From Candidatus Phosphoribacter baldrii (GTDB taxonomy: Bacteria > Actinomycetota > Actinomycetes > Actinomycetales > Dermatophilaceae), in NCBI GenBank assembly GCA_016704565.1, contig JADIZV010000002.1, positions 897,692 through 961,691 on the forward strand: a stretch of DNA of 64,000 bases, in the 5' to 3' direction. Positions within the stretch are counted from its first letter, which is position 1; each line of letters starts with the position of its first letter. The notes under the pieces are model-generated. The model did no database searches. It saw nothing but the letters and a program-made list of their open reading frames with translations, and was not told the DNA's origin. Position numbers and translations under genes: made by a program. Shown here piece by piece: positions 25,632 to 35,229 of this stretch.

Positions 25632-26617
25632 CCGACGCGCAGGCCCGGCATCGTCGGCCACGGCACACCGTGGGCGGACGCCAAGGTCACCGCCTCGGCC
25701 TGGAGCCGGACCACCTCGACGAGCGGCGAGGTCGCGGGCGGGATGTCCTCCAGTCGGTCAAGCCCTCGGTCGACGAGGTTGCCCAGCGCCACGGTGACCA
25801 GTCGCCGGGCCTCGACCGCGCCGGTGACCGGAAACGGCAGGCGATATCCCAACGTCGGCGGCGGCGGGGGAGTCACCGCAACAAGCAGGGCTTCCTCCCG
25901 CGCGCCCAGGACGTCGATCAGCACCATCAAGGCGGTGCGCTCCGCACCGGATAGGTGGGCCGCGGCGACCTGCACGGCATACGCGCAGGCCCGGGTGACC
26001 GTGAGCAGCCCGGCGGCCACCCCGGCTGGCAGGGGGTCTCGGGCCGGCCACGCCGGTGCCCCGCCGAGCCCGATCTGGCTGGCGGCGTCATGCGCGGCGA
26101 CCGAGGCACCAAGGGCCCGATGGGCCATAAACAACCCTGCGGCCGTGAGCGATTCGCGTGCGGTGATGGCCACCGCCTGGCCCAACTCGGCTGCGCTCAC
26201 TGCCGTCGGGCCTGGCTGTTTCGGCCCCGAGGAGGTGGCGGTCGGCGACGTGGCGCCGCTGATGATCCGCTCGGGGACCGCGCCCGCGTCCAGGACCGCT
26301 CGCAGCACGTGGGCCTGGCCGGTATGCCGTTGGGTCACCTGCGCCGCGCCCGCCACCCCGGCAGCCTGGGTCGCCTTCTCCGCCAGACCGGTGGCCCTCC
26401 GGTAGGCGGCAACCAGGAGAGCTTCGTCGGGGACGGGCGTCCGAGCGAGGAACGGGATGGTTGGCGCGTCGTCTTCGAGCCGGATCCCGCATCCACTCAC
26501 GCCTGCTGCGAGGGCGGCCGTCAGACCGGTCCACGCGCCAGCGCGCAGCAGGGTGCGGCGGGGCGGCATACCAATCGGTGCGCTGCCCGGACCGTCACCT
26601 GAAGGGGGCCGAGGCAC
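25628..26617 (-). CDS. DUF4439 ferritin-like exported protein
   Basis: 329 residues from the GTG at 26617; a start at ATG 26569 (MPPRRTLLRAGAWTG) is equally likely. The N-terminus has an RR pair, a hydrophobic stretch and VSGCG, a lipobox, so it may be a Tat-type lipoprotein. The remainder is alanine-rich helical, matching the ferritin-like DUF4439 domain. It sits upstream of and divergent from rimP, an arrangement shared by other actinobacteria. Function unknown. Confidence 0.75.
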   Translation of the reverse strand: MPRPPSGDGPGSAPIGMPPRRTLLRAGAWTGLTAALAAGVSGCGIRLEDDAPTIPFLARTPVPDEALLVAAYRRATGLAEKATQAAGVAGAAQVTQRHTGQAHVLRAVLDAGAVPERIISGATSPTATSSGPKQPGPTAVSAAELGQAVAITARESLTAAGLFMAHRALGASVAAHDAASQIGLGGAPAWPARDPLPAGVAAGLLTVTRACAYAVQVAAAHLSGAERTALMVLIDVLGAREEALLVAVTPPPPPTLGYRLPFPVTGAVEARRLVTVALGNLVDRGLDRLEDIPPATSPLVEVVRLQAEAVTLASAHGVPWPTMPGLRVG

Positions 26618-26780
26618 GGCCCGATCATGACATGCGCAACGGGCCCGCAGTGCGCGAGCGCGGGCGGGGGACCAGTGACGCGGTTAGAGTGGTGTCATCC
26701 GGCGGCTGGCCGTCGGGGTGCCGCGCCCAGTGGGAAACGACAACAGCAGCGGGAATCGACAAGAGCAGGAGGTGAGCGGC

Positions 26781-27326
26781 GTGCAGGCCGGACACATCCG
26801 CTCGCTCGTCGAGGGGCCGTTGGCGAGAGTTGGTCTGGTCGTCGAGGACGTGGCCGTGGCCGCTGCCGGGCGCCGCTCGGTCGTGCGGATCGCCGTGGAC
26901 CGATCGCTCGACAGCATCGACCCCCAGGACACGACGTCCTCGGTCGCTCCGCTGTCGCTGGACGACGTCGCCGACGCCACCCGCATCGTTGACGCGGCGC
27001 TGGACGCCGCCGAGAGCCTGGGCAACGCCCCTTACGTTCTGGAAGTGAGTTCACCCGGAGTGGACCGCCCCCTGACCGAACGTCGCCACTTGCGTCGCAA
27101 TGTGGGTCGGCTGGCGCGGCTGCGGCTGAGGGACGGCAGTGAGCGGGCCGGACGCATCCTCTCGGTGGGCGATGCGGTGGTGACGATCGCCGCCGATCCG
27201 GTGACGGGGCCCGCACCGGACCTCACCGACGTCGCGCTGGACGAGCTTCGCGAGGGCCGCGTGGTCATTGAGTTCGGGCGGATCGACGAGGCTGACCTGG
27301 ACGAGGGCTTCGAGGAGGAGGACTGA
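26781..27326 (+). CDS. rimP: Ribosome maturation factor RimP
   Basis: 181 residues; needed for 30S subunit maturation. The core EVSSPGVDRPLTERRHLRRNVGRLARLRL is the RimP signature. GTG 26781 (VQAGHIRSLV) is chosen because GCAGGAGGTG lies about 7 bases upstream; the nearby in-frame GTG at 26772 lies inside that ribosome site. The acidic tail ends in EEED. Its last base is shared with the nusA start (TGATG), so it heads the translation operon. Confidence 0.92.
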   Translation: MQAGHIRSLVEGPLARVGLVVEDVAVAAAGRRSVVRIAVDRSLDSIDPQDTTSSVAPLSLDDVADATRIVDAALDAAESLGNAPYVLEVSSPGVDRPLTERRHLRRNVGRLARLRLRDGSERAGRILSVGDAVVTIAADPVTGPAPDLTDVALDELREGRVVIEFGRIDEADLDEGFEEED

Positions 27327-28498
27327 TGGACATCGACCTGGCCGCCCTACGGGCGCTGGAACGGGAACGAGACCTCAGCCTCGAGGTGCTCATCCCCGCC
27401 ATCGAACAGGCTCTGCTCACCGCCTACCACCGCACCGACGGGTCCTTCAAGCTCGCCCGCGTCGAGTTGGACCGTAAGACCGGCCATGTCGTCGTGTGGG
27501 CCCGCGAAGAGGGACCCCTCATTGCGGCAGAGGAAGAGGGCGAACGGCCCACCCGCGGCGAGCCCGGCCCTGAGTTTGACGACACCCCACAGGGCTTCGG
27601 GAGGGTGGCAGCGGCGACCGCCCGCCAGGTCATCGTCCAACGCCTGCGCGACCTGGAGGACGAGGCCATCCTCGGGGACTTCAAGGGCCGCGAGGGCGAC
27701 ATCGTCTCTGGGATCATTCAGCAGAGCTCAGACCCAAGGAACGTCCTGGTCGACTTCGGCACCGTCGAAGGGATGCTTCCGCAGGCCGAACAGGTGCCTG
27801 GCGAGGTCTATCGACACGGTGACCGGCTGCGCTGCTACGTCGTCAGCGTCAAACGCGGTCCCAAGGGTCCGCAGATTGGGCTGTCGCGCACCCACCCCAA
27901 CCTCGTCAAGTCGTTGTTCAAGCTTGAGGTGCCCGAGATCGCCGACGGCACGGTTGAGATCGCCGCGATGATCCGTGAGGCCGGTCACCGCACCAAGATC
28001 GCGGTCCGCTCCCGGGTGCCGGGGGTCAACGCCAAGGGCGCGTGCATCGGGCCGATGGGTGCCCGGGTCCGCGCCGTCATGAACGAGCTGGGCGGCGAGA
28101 AGATCGACATCGTCGACTTCTCCGATGACCCTCGGGAGTTCATCGCGGCCGCGCTTTCTCCTGCCCGGGTGCAGTCGGTCGAGGTCGTCGACCCCGTGCT
28201 GCGCGCCGCTCGCGCAGTCGTCCCCGACTACCAACTGTCGTTGGCCATCGGCAAAGAGGGGCAGAACGCCCGCCTGGCCGCCAAACTCACCGGCTGGCGG
28301 ATCGACATCCGCTCAGACACGGCCGTCGCGGCCGACCCACCCGCTCCGGCCGCTGCGCCGCCGCCTGGTGCACCTCGGACCGGTGCGCCGCAGGCCAGTG
28401 CGCCGCGGACCGGGATGGGGGGAGCACGGCATACGGGCTCCCGTCCCGGCTCCCGCGGGCCCGGGGCCGGTCCCGCAGGCCCCCCGCGCCGGGGGTGA
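27326..28498 (+). CDS. nusA: Transcription termination/antitermination protein NusA
   Basis: 390 residues. N-terminal RNA-polymerase-binding domain (about 1-130), S1 domain (GREGDIVSGIIQQSSDPRN onward), then two KH domains with VPGVNAKGACIGPMGARVRA and LAIGKEGQNARLAAKLTG. There is no C-terminal acidic repeat pair, as is normal in actinobacteria; instead a Pro/Ala/Gly-rich tail from about 330. Part of the rimP-nusA-ylxR-infB operon. Confidence 0.96.
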   Translation: MDIDLAALRALERERDLSLEVLIPAIEQALLTAYHRTDGSFKLARVELDRKTGHVVVWAREEGPLIAAEEEGERPTRGEPGPEFDDTPQGFGRVAAATARQVIVQRLRDLEDEAILGDFKGREGDIVSGIIQQSSDPRNVLVDFGTVEGMLPQAEQVPGEVYRHGDRLRCYVVSVKRGPKGPQIGLSRTHPNLVKSLFKLEVPEIADGTVEIAAMIREAGHRTKIAVRSRVPGVNAKGACIGPMGARVRAVMNELGGEKIDIVDFSDDPREFIAAALSPARVQSVEVVDPVLRAARAVVPDYQLSLAIGKEGQNARLAAKLTGWRIDIRSDTAVAADPPAPAAAPPPGAPRTGAPQASAPRTGMGGARHTGSRPGSRGPGAGPAGPPRRG

Positions 28499-28529
28499 CC
28501 GTCGCGGCACCCCGCCACGGGGTAGACTG

Positions 28530-28934
28530 ATGACGACCGACCGGACTGGACTCCGGGCGGCGCATTCTTCGTATGCCGCGGCGCGGGCCATGCCCGTGCG
28601 GACCTGCGTGGGGTGTCGTCGCACGGATAGCTGGTCGGTTCTCGTGCGAGTGGTCGCAATCGAGGCATCCGGCCAAGCCCGGCTGCTCCCCGATCTGCGG
28701 CATCGGCTCCCCGGGCGCGGCGCATGGCTGCATCCGAGTGCCGCTTGTCTCGAGGCCGCCGTCCGGAAACGGGCCTTCGGCCGAGCCCTGCGCTTGCAGG
28801 TCCCGACCGACGTCTCTGCCGTCACGGCATACCTGCGAGAACTCGACCCACCACACGAGCCGACGATGTCCGAACCACCACCACAACAAGGCGGGTTAGA
28901 CGCTGATGAGCACGCGATGAGCACTCAGCAATGA
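28530..28934 (+). CDS. ylxR: YlxR family RNA-binding protein (DUF448)
   Basis: 134 residues; the conserved core is PVRTCVGCRRTD, then LVRVV, GRGAWLHPSAACLEAAVRKRAFGRAL. The family is found between nusA and infB and binds RNA. The ATG at 28530 lacks a good ribosome site; ATG 28590 just before the core is an alternative. A TAGACT box at 28523-28528 might serve an internal promoter for infB. Confidence 0.85.
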   Translation: MTTDRTGLRAAHSSYAAARAMPVRTCVGCRRTDSWSVLVRVVAIEASGQARLLPDLRHRLPGRGAWLHPSAACLEAAVRKRAFGRALRLQVPTDVSAVTAYLRELDPPHEPTMSEPPPQQGGLDADEHAMSTQQ

Positions 28935-28997
28935 GCAAGCCCCAGCACTAACACGGTCTGCGCCCCTGTCGCGGCACAGACCCAAGACAGGAGAAAC

Positions 28998-31973
28998 GTG
29001 GCAAAGGTCCGTGTGAGCGCGCTCGCCAAAGAGCTCGGCACCGACAGCAAGTCCCTGATGGCGCACTTGAGTGCGCTGGGGGAATACGTCAAGTCCCCGT
29101 CCTCGACCATCGAGTCCCCGGTCGAGCGCAAGGTCCGTGAGACCTTCCCCAAGCCGGCCGCTGCCGCGCCGGCTCCTGCCGCCGCGCCAGCTCCTGCTGC
29201 CGCGCAAGCTCCTGCTGCCGCTCCGGCTCCTGCGCCTGCTGCGCCCGCGACAGCTTCGGCCGCTCCGACGCCTACCGCTCCCGCGGCCGCTGCGCCCGCT
29301 CCGGTGGCACCGGTGGCAGCCCCGGCCAAGGCCGCCCCTGCGACTCCGGCTCCCGGTGCGCCCGTCTCGAAGGCTCCGGTTGCCTCGCCTGCCCCGGCCT
29401 CGTCGTCACCATTCACGCCGACGGCTCCGGCTGCGCCCACCGCAGGGTCGGCCGCACCGGCCGCACCGGCTGCTGCGGCACCTGCCGCCGCTTCCGCTCC
29501 AGCCGGGACGGCCCCGCGGCCTGCTCCGGCCACTCCGGCCGTGCCTTTGGCACCGGCTGCGTCGTCCGCCCCAACAGCACCGGCCGGCCCCGTCCCCGGT
29601 CCTCGGCCGCCAGCTCCTCGCCCTGGCGCTCCGCGCCCGGGAAACAACCCGTTCGCCCCGAGCCAGGGCATGGGCCGTCCGCCGCGCGAGGGCGGACCGG
29701 CGCGTCCGGGCAACAACCCCTTCGCCCCCAACCAAGGTATGCCGCGGCCCCAGGGTCGTCCCGCCGCGGCCGGTCCCGGTGGCCCTCGCCCGGCGGCCGC
29801 AGGCCCCGGCGGTCCGCGTCCCGGCGGTCCGCGTCCCAACCCCGGGATGATGCCCGACCGTGCCTCGGTGGCCCGGCCTGGTGCTCGCCCCGCTCCCGGG
29901 GGCGCGCGCCCCGGCGGCCCCGGTCGCCCCGGCGGCGCTGGTGGCGGTGGCTTCGGTGGTCGTCCCGGTGGGGGCGGCGCTCCCGGTGGGGCCGGTGGAG
30001 GCGGTGGCTTCGGCGGTCGTCCCGGTGCACCTGGCCGTGGCGGCACCCAGGGTGCCTTCGGGCGCGGCGGCGGTCGCCCGGTGCGTGGCCGCAAGTCCAA
30101 GCGGGCCAAGCGCCAAGAGTTCGAGCAGATGCAGGCCCCGACGATCGGTGGCGTCAGCGTCCCCCGCGGTGACGGCACGAGCATCGTCCGGGTCCGGCGC
30201 GGATCGTCCTTGACCGACTTCGCCGACAAGATCAACGCCAACCCGGCCTCGCTGGTCACCGTGCTGTTCCACCTGGGTGAGATGGCCACAGCGACGCAAT
30301 CGCTCGACGAGGACACCTTCAAGTTGCTCGGTGCCGAGCTCGGCTATGTCGTCGAGGTCGTGTCTCCGGAAGACGAGGAGAAGGAACTCTTCGCGGCCTT
30401 CAACATCGACCTCGATGCCGTCGAGGACGACGAGGAGCACCTGGCCGAGCGCCCGCCGGTCGTCACCGTCATGGGCCACGTGGACCACGGCAAGACCAAG
30501 CTGCTCGACGCGATCCGGCACGCCAACGTCATCGCGACCGAGGCCGGTGGCATCACCCAGCACATCGGTGCTTACCAGATCGTCACCCAGCACGAGGGCG
30601 TCGACCGGGCGATCACCTTCATCGACACGCCCGGTCACGAGGCCTTCACGGCCATGCGTGCTCGTGGCGCCAAGGTGACCGACATCGCCATCCTCGTCGT
30701 CGCGGCCGACGACGGGGTCATGCCTCAGACGATCGAGGCGCTCAACCACGCGCAAGCGGCCGACGTGCCGATCGTCGTGGCGGTCAACAAGATCGACAAG
30801 GAGGGGGCCAACCCCGACAAGATCCGCCAGCAGCTCACCGAGTACAACCTCGTGGCCGAGGAGTATGGCGGCGACACGATGTTCGTCGAGGTGTCGGCCC
30901 GCGAGAAGATCAACATCGATGGGCTTCTGGAGGCCGTGCTGCTGACGGCCGACGCAGCGCTAGACCTGCGGGCCAACCCCGACACCGATGCTCGAGGCGT
31001 GGCCATTGAGGCCAACCTCGACCGCGGCCGCGGTGCAACTGCAACGGTTCTCGTCCAGCAGGGCACCCTGCGGGTCGGCGACGCGATCGTCACCGGCTCG
31101 GCCCACGGCCGGGTCCGGGCGCTGCTCGACGAGCATGGCAACCACCTCGACGTCGCGACGCCGTCACGCCCGGTGCAGGTGCTCGGGCTGTCCTCCGTGC
31201 CCCGCGCCGGCGACACCTTCGTTGTTGCTCCCGACGACCGCACCGCCCGGCAGATCGCCGAGCGTCGTGAGGCCGCCGACCGACAGGCCTCACTGGCCAA
31301 GGCTCGCAAGCGGATCAGCCTCGAAGACCTCAACCAGGCCCTGGCGGCCGGGCGGGTCGAGACCCTCAACCTCATCCTCAAGGGTGACGTTTCGGGGTCG
31401 GTCGAGGCGCTGGAAGATGCGTTGCTGCAGATCGACGTGGGCGAGGAGGTCGACCTGCGCATCATCGACCGTGGCGTCGGTGCGATCACGCTCAACAACA
31501 TCAACCTCGCCATGGCGTCCAACGCGGTCATCATCGGCTTCAACGTCCGCGCCGAAGGCCAGAACGCCGAGGTCGCCGACCGTGAAGGTGTCGAGATCCG
31601 CTACTACACGGTGATCTACCAGGCGATCGACGAGATCGAGGCGGCCCTCAAAGGCATGCTCAAGCCCGAATACGAAGAGGTGTCCCTGGGCACCGCGGAG
31701 ATCCGCGAGATCTTCCGGTCGAGCAAGTTCGGCAACATCGCCGGCTCGCTCGTCCGCTCGGGCGAGATCCGCCGTGGCGCCAAGGCGCGGATCACCCGCC
31801 GCGGGGTCGTCGTGGGCGAGAACATCGAGATCGCCGGACTGCGCCGGTTCAAGGACGACGTCACCGAGGTCCGCGACGGCTACGAGTGCGGCATCAACCT
31901 GGGCTCGTTCAACGACCTGCAGCTTGAGGACATCATCGAGACTTACGAGATGCGGGTGAAGCCCCGCGCGTAA
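28998..31973 (+). CDS. infB: Translation initiation factor IF-2
   Basis: 991 residues. An N-terminal IF2 helical domain (VRVSALAKELGTDSKSLMAHL) is followed by about 290 residues of Ala/Pro then Gly/Arg/Pro low complexity, common in actinobacterial IF-2. The GTPase begins near 490: G1 GHVDHGKT, G2 GGITQHIG, G3 DTPGHEAF, G4 NKID. Domains II-IV complete the protein. GTG start after GACAGGAGAAAC. It delivers fMet-tRNA to the 30S subunit. An inverted octamer pair follows the stop. Confidence 0.97.
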   Translation: MAKVRVSALAKELGTDSKSLMAHLSALGEYVKSPSSTIESPVERKVRETFPKPAAAAPAPAAAPAPAAAQAPAAAPAPAPAAPATASAAPTPTAPAAAAPAPVAPVAAPAKAAPATPAPGAPVSKAPVASPAPASSSPFTPTAPAAPTAGSAAPAAPAAAAPAAASAPAGTAPRPAPATPAVPLAPAASSAPTAPAGPVPGPRPPAPRPGAPRPGNNPFAPSQGMGRPPREGGPARPGNNPFAPNQGMPRPQGRPAAAGPGGPRPAAAGPGGPRPGGPRPNPGMMPDRASVARPGARPAPGGARPGGPGRPGGAGGGGFGGRPGGGGAPGGAGGGGGFGGRPGAPGRGGTQGAFGRGGGRPVRGRKSKRAKRQEFEQMQAPTIGGVSVPRGDGTSIVRVRRGSSLTDFADKINANPASLVTVLFHLGEMATATQSLDEDTFKLLGAELGYVVEVVSPEDEEKELFAAFNIDLDAVEDDEEHLAERPPVVTVMGHVDHGKTKLLDAIRHANVIATEAGGITQHIGAYQIVTQHEGVDRAITFIDTPGHEAFTAMRARGAKVTDIAILVVAADDGVMPQTIEALNHAQAADVPIVVAVNKIDKEGANPDKIRQQLTEYNLVAEEYGGDTMFVEVSAREKINIDGLLEAVLLTADAALDLRANPDTDARGVAIEANLDRGRGATATVLVQQGTLRVGDAIVTGSAHGRVRALLDEHGNHLDVATPSRPVQVLGLSSVPRAGDTFVVAPDDRTARQIAERREAADRQASLAKARKRISLEDLNQALAAGRVETLNLILKGDVSGSVEALEDALLQIDVGEEVDLRIIDRGVGAITLNNINLAMASNAVIIGFNVRAEGQNAEVADREGVEIRYYTVIYQAIDEIEAALKGMLKPEYEEVSLGTAEIREIFRSSKFGNIAGSLVRSGEIRRGAKARITRRGVVVGENIEIAGLRRFKDDVTEVRDGYECGINLGSFNDLQLEDIIETYEMRVKPRA

Positions 31974-32033
31974 GCCGCCTGGCCCCAGCTTGGTCGGGTT
32001 TCAAGCATCGGTGTGGACTTCGCAAACCCCACC

Positions 32034-32084
32034 GCTCCGGTATGCCGTGCCGCGCACATCCCCTGCGACGCGGCATACCGGAGC
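32034..32084 (+). terminator. 14-bp perfect hairpin made from an inverted octamer pair, infB-rbfA gap
   Basis: GCTCCGGTATGCCG (32034-32047) and CGGCATACCGGAGC (32071-32084) pair perfectly around a 23-base loop. The two octamer copies form the inner 8 bp; the outer 6 bp are extra complementarity. No T-tract follows. Position between infB and rbfA suggests partial termination or RNA processing within the operon. Inverted uptake-sequence pairs in Neisseria have the same look. Confidence 0.7.
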
Positions 32085-32117
32085 AACCGAAGTCCGTTGA
32101 CAGACAAGGGAATTCCT

Positions 32118-32579
32118 ATGGCCGACGCCGCGCGGGCGCGCAAGATCGCCGAGCGGATCAAAGCGATCGTCGCCGAGCAGCTCGAATACCGGGTCAAGGA
32201 CGAACGCCTGGGCTTCGTCACCGTCACCGACGTTCGGGTGACCGGCGATCTGCAGCACGCCACGGTCTTCTACACCGTTTTCGGCACCGACGACGAGCGG
32301 GCCGCGACGGCCAAGGCGCTCGAGTCCGCCAAGGGCAAGATCCGTTCGTCCCTGGGACAGCTCGGGATTCGGCTCACGCCGAGCGTGGACTTCGTCGCCG
32401 ATGCCCTGCCCGAAGGTGCCGCCCACCTGGAGGACCTCCTCGTGGCCACCAAGGCACGCGACGAGGAGATCGCCAAGGCGTCGGCCGGTGCGGCGTATGC
32501 CGGTGAGGCCGATCCCTACCGCAAGCCCAGCGACGCTGATGTCGAGTCCGACGAGGGGCCGGAGGGCGACGGCGCGTGA
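32118..32579 (+). CDS. rbfA: Ribosome-binding factor A
   Basis: 153 residues; KH-like fold protein that matures the 30S subunit and helps cold adaptation. Conserved block VKDERLGFVTVTDVRVTGDLQHATVFYT and LGIRLTPSVDFVADALPEGA. ATG 32118 has AAGGGA upstream. An acidic C-terminal extension follows residue 125. The truB GTG start overlaps its stop (GTGA). Confidence 0.95.
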   Translation: MADAARARKIAERIKAIVAEQLEYRVKDERLGFVTVTDVRVTGDLQHATVFYTVFGTDDERAATAKALESAKGKIRSSLGQLGIRLTPSVDFVADALPEGAAHLEDLLVATKARDEEIAKASAGAAYAGEADPYRKPSDADVESDEGPEGDGA

Positions 32580-33538
32580 GCGCTCCAGAAGGGGTGCTCA
32601 TCGTTGACAAGCCAGCCGGGTGGACGAGCCACGACGTCGTGGCCCGGATCCGTCGGCTGGCGGGCACCCGGAGGGTAGGCCATGCGGGCACCCTTGATCC
32701 GATGGCGACGGGTGTGCTCGTCCTCGGCGTTGGGCGGGGCACCAAGCTGCTCACCTTCCTCGTCGGCTGCGACAAGGGGTATGCCGCGACCGTTCGGCTC
32801 GGCGCTTCGACGGTCACGGACGACGCCGAGGGCGAAGTGGTCTCGAGCACCTCGGCCGGGCACCTGACCCGGGCTGACATCGAGGCCGCTGTCGTGCCGC
32901 TCACCGGCGCGATCAGTCAGGTGCCTTCTGCGGTCAGCGCCATCAAGGTGGACGGGCGACGCGCCTACGCCCGGGTCCGGGCTGGCGAGGACGTCCAGCT
33001 CCCCGCTCGGCCCGTCTGTGTGGAGCGGTTCGACGTCGTCGACGTCCGACCGGTCCGGCCCGCCGACGGCGTCGGTGGTGGCCACGATGTCCCCGACCTG
33101 TCCGATGCCGTGGACGTTGACATCGAGGTCGACGTGTCATCGGGCACCTACGTGCGGGCGCTGGCCCGCGACCTGGGTGCCGCGCTCGGCGTCGGAGGTC
33201 ATCTGGTGGCCTTGCGCCGCACCCGGGTGGGCTCCTTCGATGTTCGGGAGGCCCAGGGGCTGGATGCTCTCGCGACGACGTCGGCGGCGAGGACCGTGGC
33301 GGGGGAGGGCGGCATACCGCTGCTCACCTTGGCCGAAGCAGCCCGCCGTACGCTACCCACCCGGGAGGTGACGCAGGAGGAGGCCAGAGCGCTGGGCTAC
33401 GGCCAACCCCTCGCCTCCAGCGGGCCGCGGACCGACGCCGTTGCGGCGCTCACTCCCGAGGGTCGCCTGCTCGCCATTCTCGACCAGACCCACGTACGCG
33501 CGCGGACGCGCGTCGTGTTCCCCGCCGAGGGCTCCTAG
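32576..33538 (+). CDS. truB: tRNA pseudouridine(55) synthase
   Basis: 320 residues. Isomerises U55 in the T-loop of tRNAs. N-terminal LIVDKPAGWTSHDVV, the catalytic Asp in GHAGTLDPMATGVL, then GYAATVRLGAST and the SSGTYVRALARDLG motif; a C-terminal PUA-like extension follows. GTG start overlaps the rbfA stop; ribF starts 10 bases after its end. Confidence 0.95.
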   Translation: MSAPEGVLIVDKPAGWTSHDVVARIRRLAGTRRVGHAGTLDPMATGVLVLGVGRGTKLLTFLVGCDKGYAATVRLGASTVTDDAEGEVVSSTSAGHLTRADIEAAVVPLTGAISQVPSAVSAIKVDGRRAYARVRAGEDVQLPARPVCVERFDVVDVRPVRPADGVGGGHDVPDLSDAVDVDIEVDVSSGTYVRALARDLGAALGVGGHLVALRRTRVGSFDVREAQGLDALATTSAARTVAGEGGIPLLTLAEAARRTLPTREVTQEEARALGYGQPLASSGPRTDAVAALTPEGRLLAILDQTHVRARTRVVFPAEGS

Positions 33539-33548
33539 AGTGTCCCCC

Positions 33549-34505
33549 GTGCAGGTCTGGAACGGTCTTGACGAGGTGCCCGCGGGCATCGGCCCGTGTG
33601 TTGTCACCCTGGGAAACTTCGACGGGGTCCACCGCGGACATCGCGCCGTGCTCAACGTGGTCGTGGCCAAGGCCCAGGCCCAAGGCCTCACCTCGGTTGC
33701 GGTGACCTTCCACCCCCACCCGATCGCGGTGCTCTTCCCCGAACGCGCCCCTGCGGAGCTCACCTCGCTGGCCCAGCGGTTGGACCTGTTGTCGGCCACC
33801 GGGGTGGATGCGGTCGTGGTGCTGGCGTTCACCCGGGAGTTCGCTGCCCAGACGCCAGAGGAGTTTGTCGACTCGGTGTTCGTCGGTGCGCTGCGGGCCG
33901 CGGTCGTCGTCGTCGGGGAGGACACGCGGTTCGGCGTGCGCAACAGCGGGACCGTGCAGACGCTGGTCGACCTCGGGGCGGACCGGGGCTTCGACGTCGT
34001 TCCGGTGCCCGATGTCGGTGATGCGGGCCGTTGGTCCTCGACCCGGGTCCGTGCTCTTGTCGCCGATGGCGACGTGGTGGCCGCTGGGGAGTTGCTTGGG
34101 CGGTCGCCTCGCGTCGACGGCGTCGTTGTGCATGGCGACCACCGTGGGAGGCAGCTCGGCTTCCCCACCGCCAATCTCGGCGACCCGATCGAGGGTCTTG
34201 TCCCCGCGAACGGCGTGTATGCCGGGTGGCTGACTCGGCTGGACCTCGCTGCCGGGTCGGCGGATCGGGTCCTGCCTGCGGCCATCTCGATCGGCACCAA
34301 CCCCACGTTCGACGGGACATCCCGGCGGGTGGAGGCCTATGTGCTGGACCGAACCGACCTGGACCTGTATGGAGAGCGTGTCGCCTACGAGTTCGTCCGG
34401 ATGCTGCGGCCGACCTTGCGCTTCGACGGCATCGAGGCGCTGGTGACGCAGATGCATGCTGACGTCCAGGAGTGTCGCGCGACCTTGGCCGTGGCTGGTC
34501 CGTGA
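33549..34505 (+). CDS. ribF: Bifunctional riboflavin kinase / FAD synthetase
   Basis: 318 residues. N-terminal nucleotidyltransferase (VTLGNFDGVHRGHRAVL; late STRVR) makes FAD from FMN; the C-terminal riboflavin kinase (VVHGDHRGRQLGFPTANL; SIGTNPTFDG) makes FMN. GTG 33549 gives the usual MQVW-type start; GTG 33540 is possible. It ends the rimP-to-ribF operon, the typical actinobacterial order. It supplies FAD that the ApbE system at 20.6 kb would use. Confidence 0.95.
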   Translation: MQVWNGLDEVPAGIGPCVVTLGNFDGVHRGHRAVLNVVVAKAQAQGLTSVAVTFHPHPIAVLFPERAPAELTSLAQRLDLLSATGVDAVVVLAFTREFAAQTPEEFVDSVFVGALRAAVVVVGEDTRFGVRNSGTVQTLVDLGADRGFDVVPVPDVGDAGRWSSTRVRALVADGDVVAAGELLGRSPRVDGVVVHGDHRGRQLGFPTANLGDPIEGLVPANGVYAGWLTRLDLAAGSADRVLPAAISIGTNPTFDGTSRRVEAYVLDRTDLDLYGERVAYEFVRMLRPTLRFDGIEALVTQMHADVQECRATLAVAGP

Positions 34506-34559
34506 CCGGCATACGAGGGGTTGCGGCTGTGGCGCGCCGACTCGTGGCAGGCTGACAGC

Positions 34560-35090
34560 ATGGCTGGTTCTTCGTCTTCCGCCTCCCGTCGCCCTGCAGC
34601 GCCCGCGTTCCGGCTGCCGACCTGGCAGGAGTTGCTCGGACGCCCGGAATCGCTGCGACGAGCCATGAATCTGTGGCCGCCGTACCGGTTCGCCGGGGTG
34701 CGCGTCGTGGAGATCGCGCCCGACTACTCGCGGGCCGTCGTGAGCCTGAAGTTGACGCCGTTCAACCGCAACTACGTCGGCACGCAGTTCGGTGGGTCGC
34801 TGTTCTCCATGGCCGACCCGTTCTGGATGCTGCTGGTCATGAACCAACTCGGTCGGGACTACGTGGTCTGGGACCAGCGGGCCGAGATCGAGTTCGTCCG
34901 GCCCGGGAAGGGCGAGGTGCGCACTGAGTTCGTTGTCGATCCGGCGGTTGTCGAGCGGCTGCGGGAGGCGGCCGCGGGTGGCGCCAAAGTGTTGGAGTGG
35001 TTCGAGAACGACATCGTCGATCTGTCCGGGCAGATCGTGGCTCGGGTGCGGCGCCAGCTGTACGTGCGGCGAAAACGCGACTCGGGGTGA
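34560..35090 (+). CDS. DUF4442 hotdog-fold thioesterase-like protein
   Basis: 176 residues. The core FNRNYVGTQFGGSLFSMADPFWMLLVMNQLG and VWDQRAEIEFVRPGKGEV match the DUF4442/YiiD-type hotdog domain, related to PaaI thioesterases. It probably acts on an acyl-CoA. ATG 34560 is chosen over an upstream ATG at 34521 because conservation begins after it. An acyl-CoA ligase follows 140 bases later. Confidence 0.8.
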   Translation: MAGSSSSASRRPAAPAFRLPTWQELLGRPESLRRAMNLWPPYRFAGVRVVEIAPDYSRAVVSLKLTPFNRNYVGTQFGGSLFSMADPFWMLLVMNQLGRDYVVWDQRAEIEFVRPGKGEVRTEFVVDPAVVERLREAAAGGAKVLEWFENDIVDLSGQIVARVRRQLYVRRKRDSG

Positions 35091-35229
35091 CTTGTGTCCT
35101 GGGACTCCCACTCAAGGGGTCGGACAGCATACGGTTGGGGGCAGCACGAGCGGTCGAGCAGCGGAGACCTACCGCCGGGTAGGGGAGCCGTCTGCCGCGC
35201 CGAAAGAACCGACGAAGGAGTCAGAGCCC

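Noticed and set aside
29150..30080. Simple tandem repeats in infB as a mobile or CRISPR-like array
   Set aside because: The repeats are irregular Ala/Pro and Gly/Arg/Pro codon runs in frame with the disordered N-terminal region of IF-2. No CRISPR array was seen anywhere in the window.
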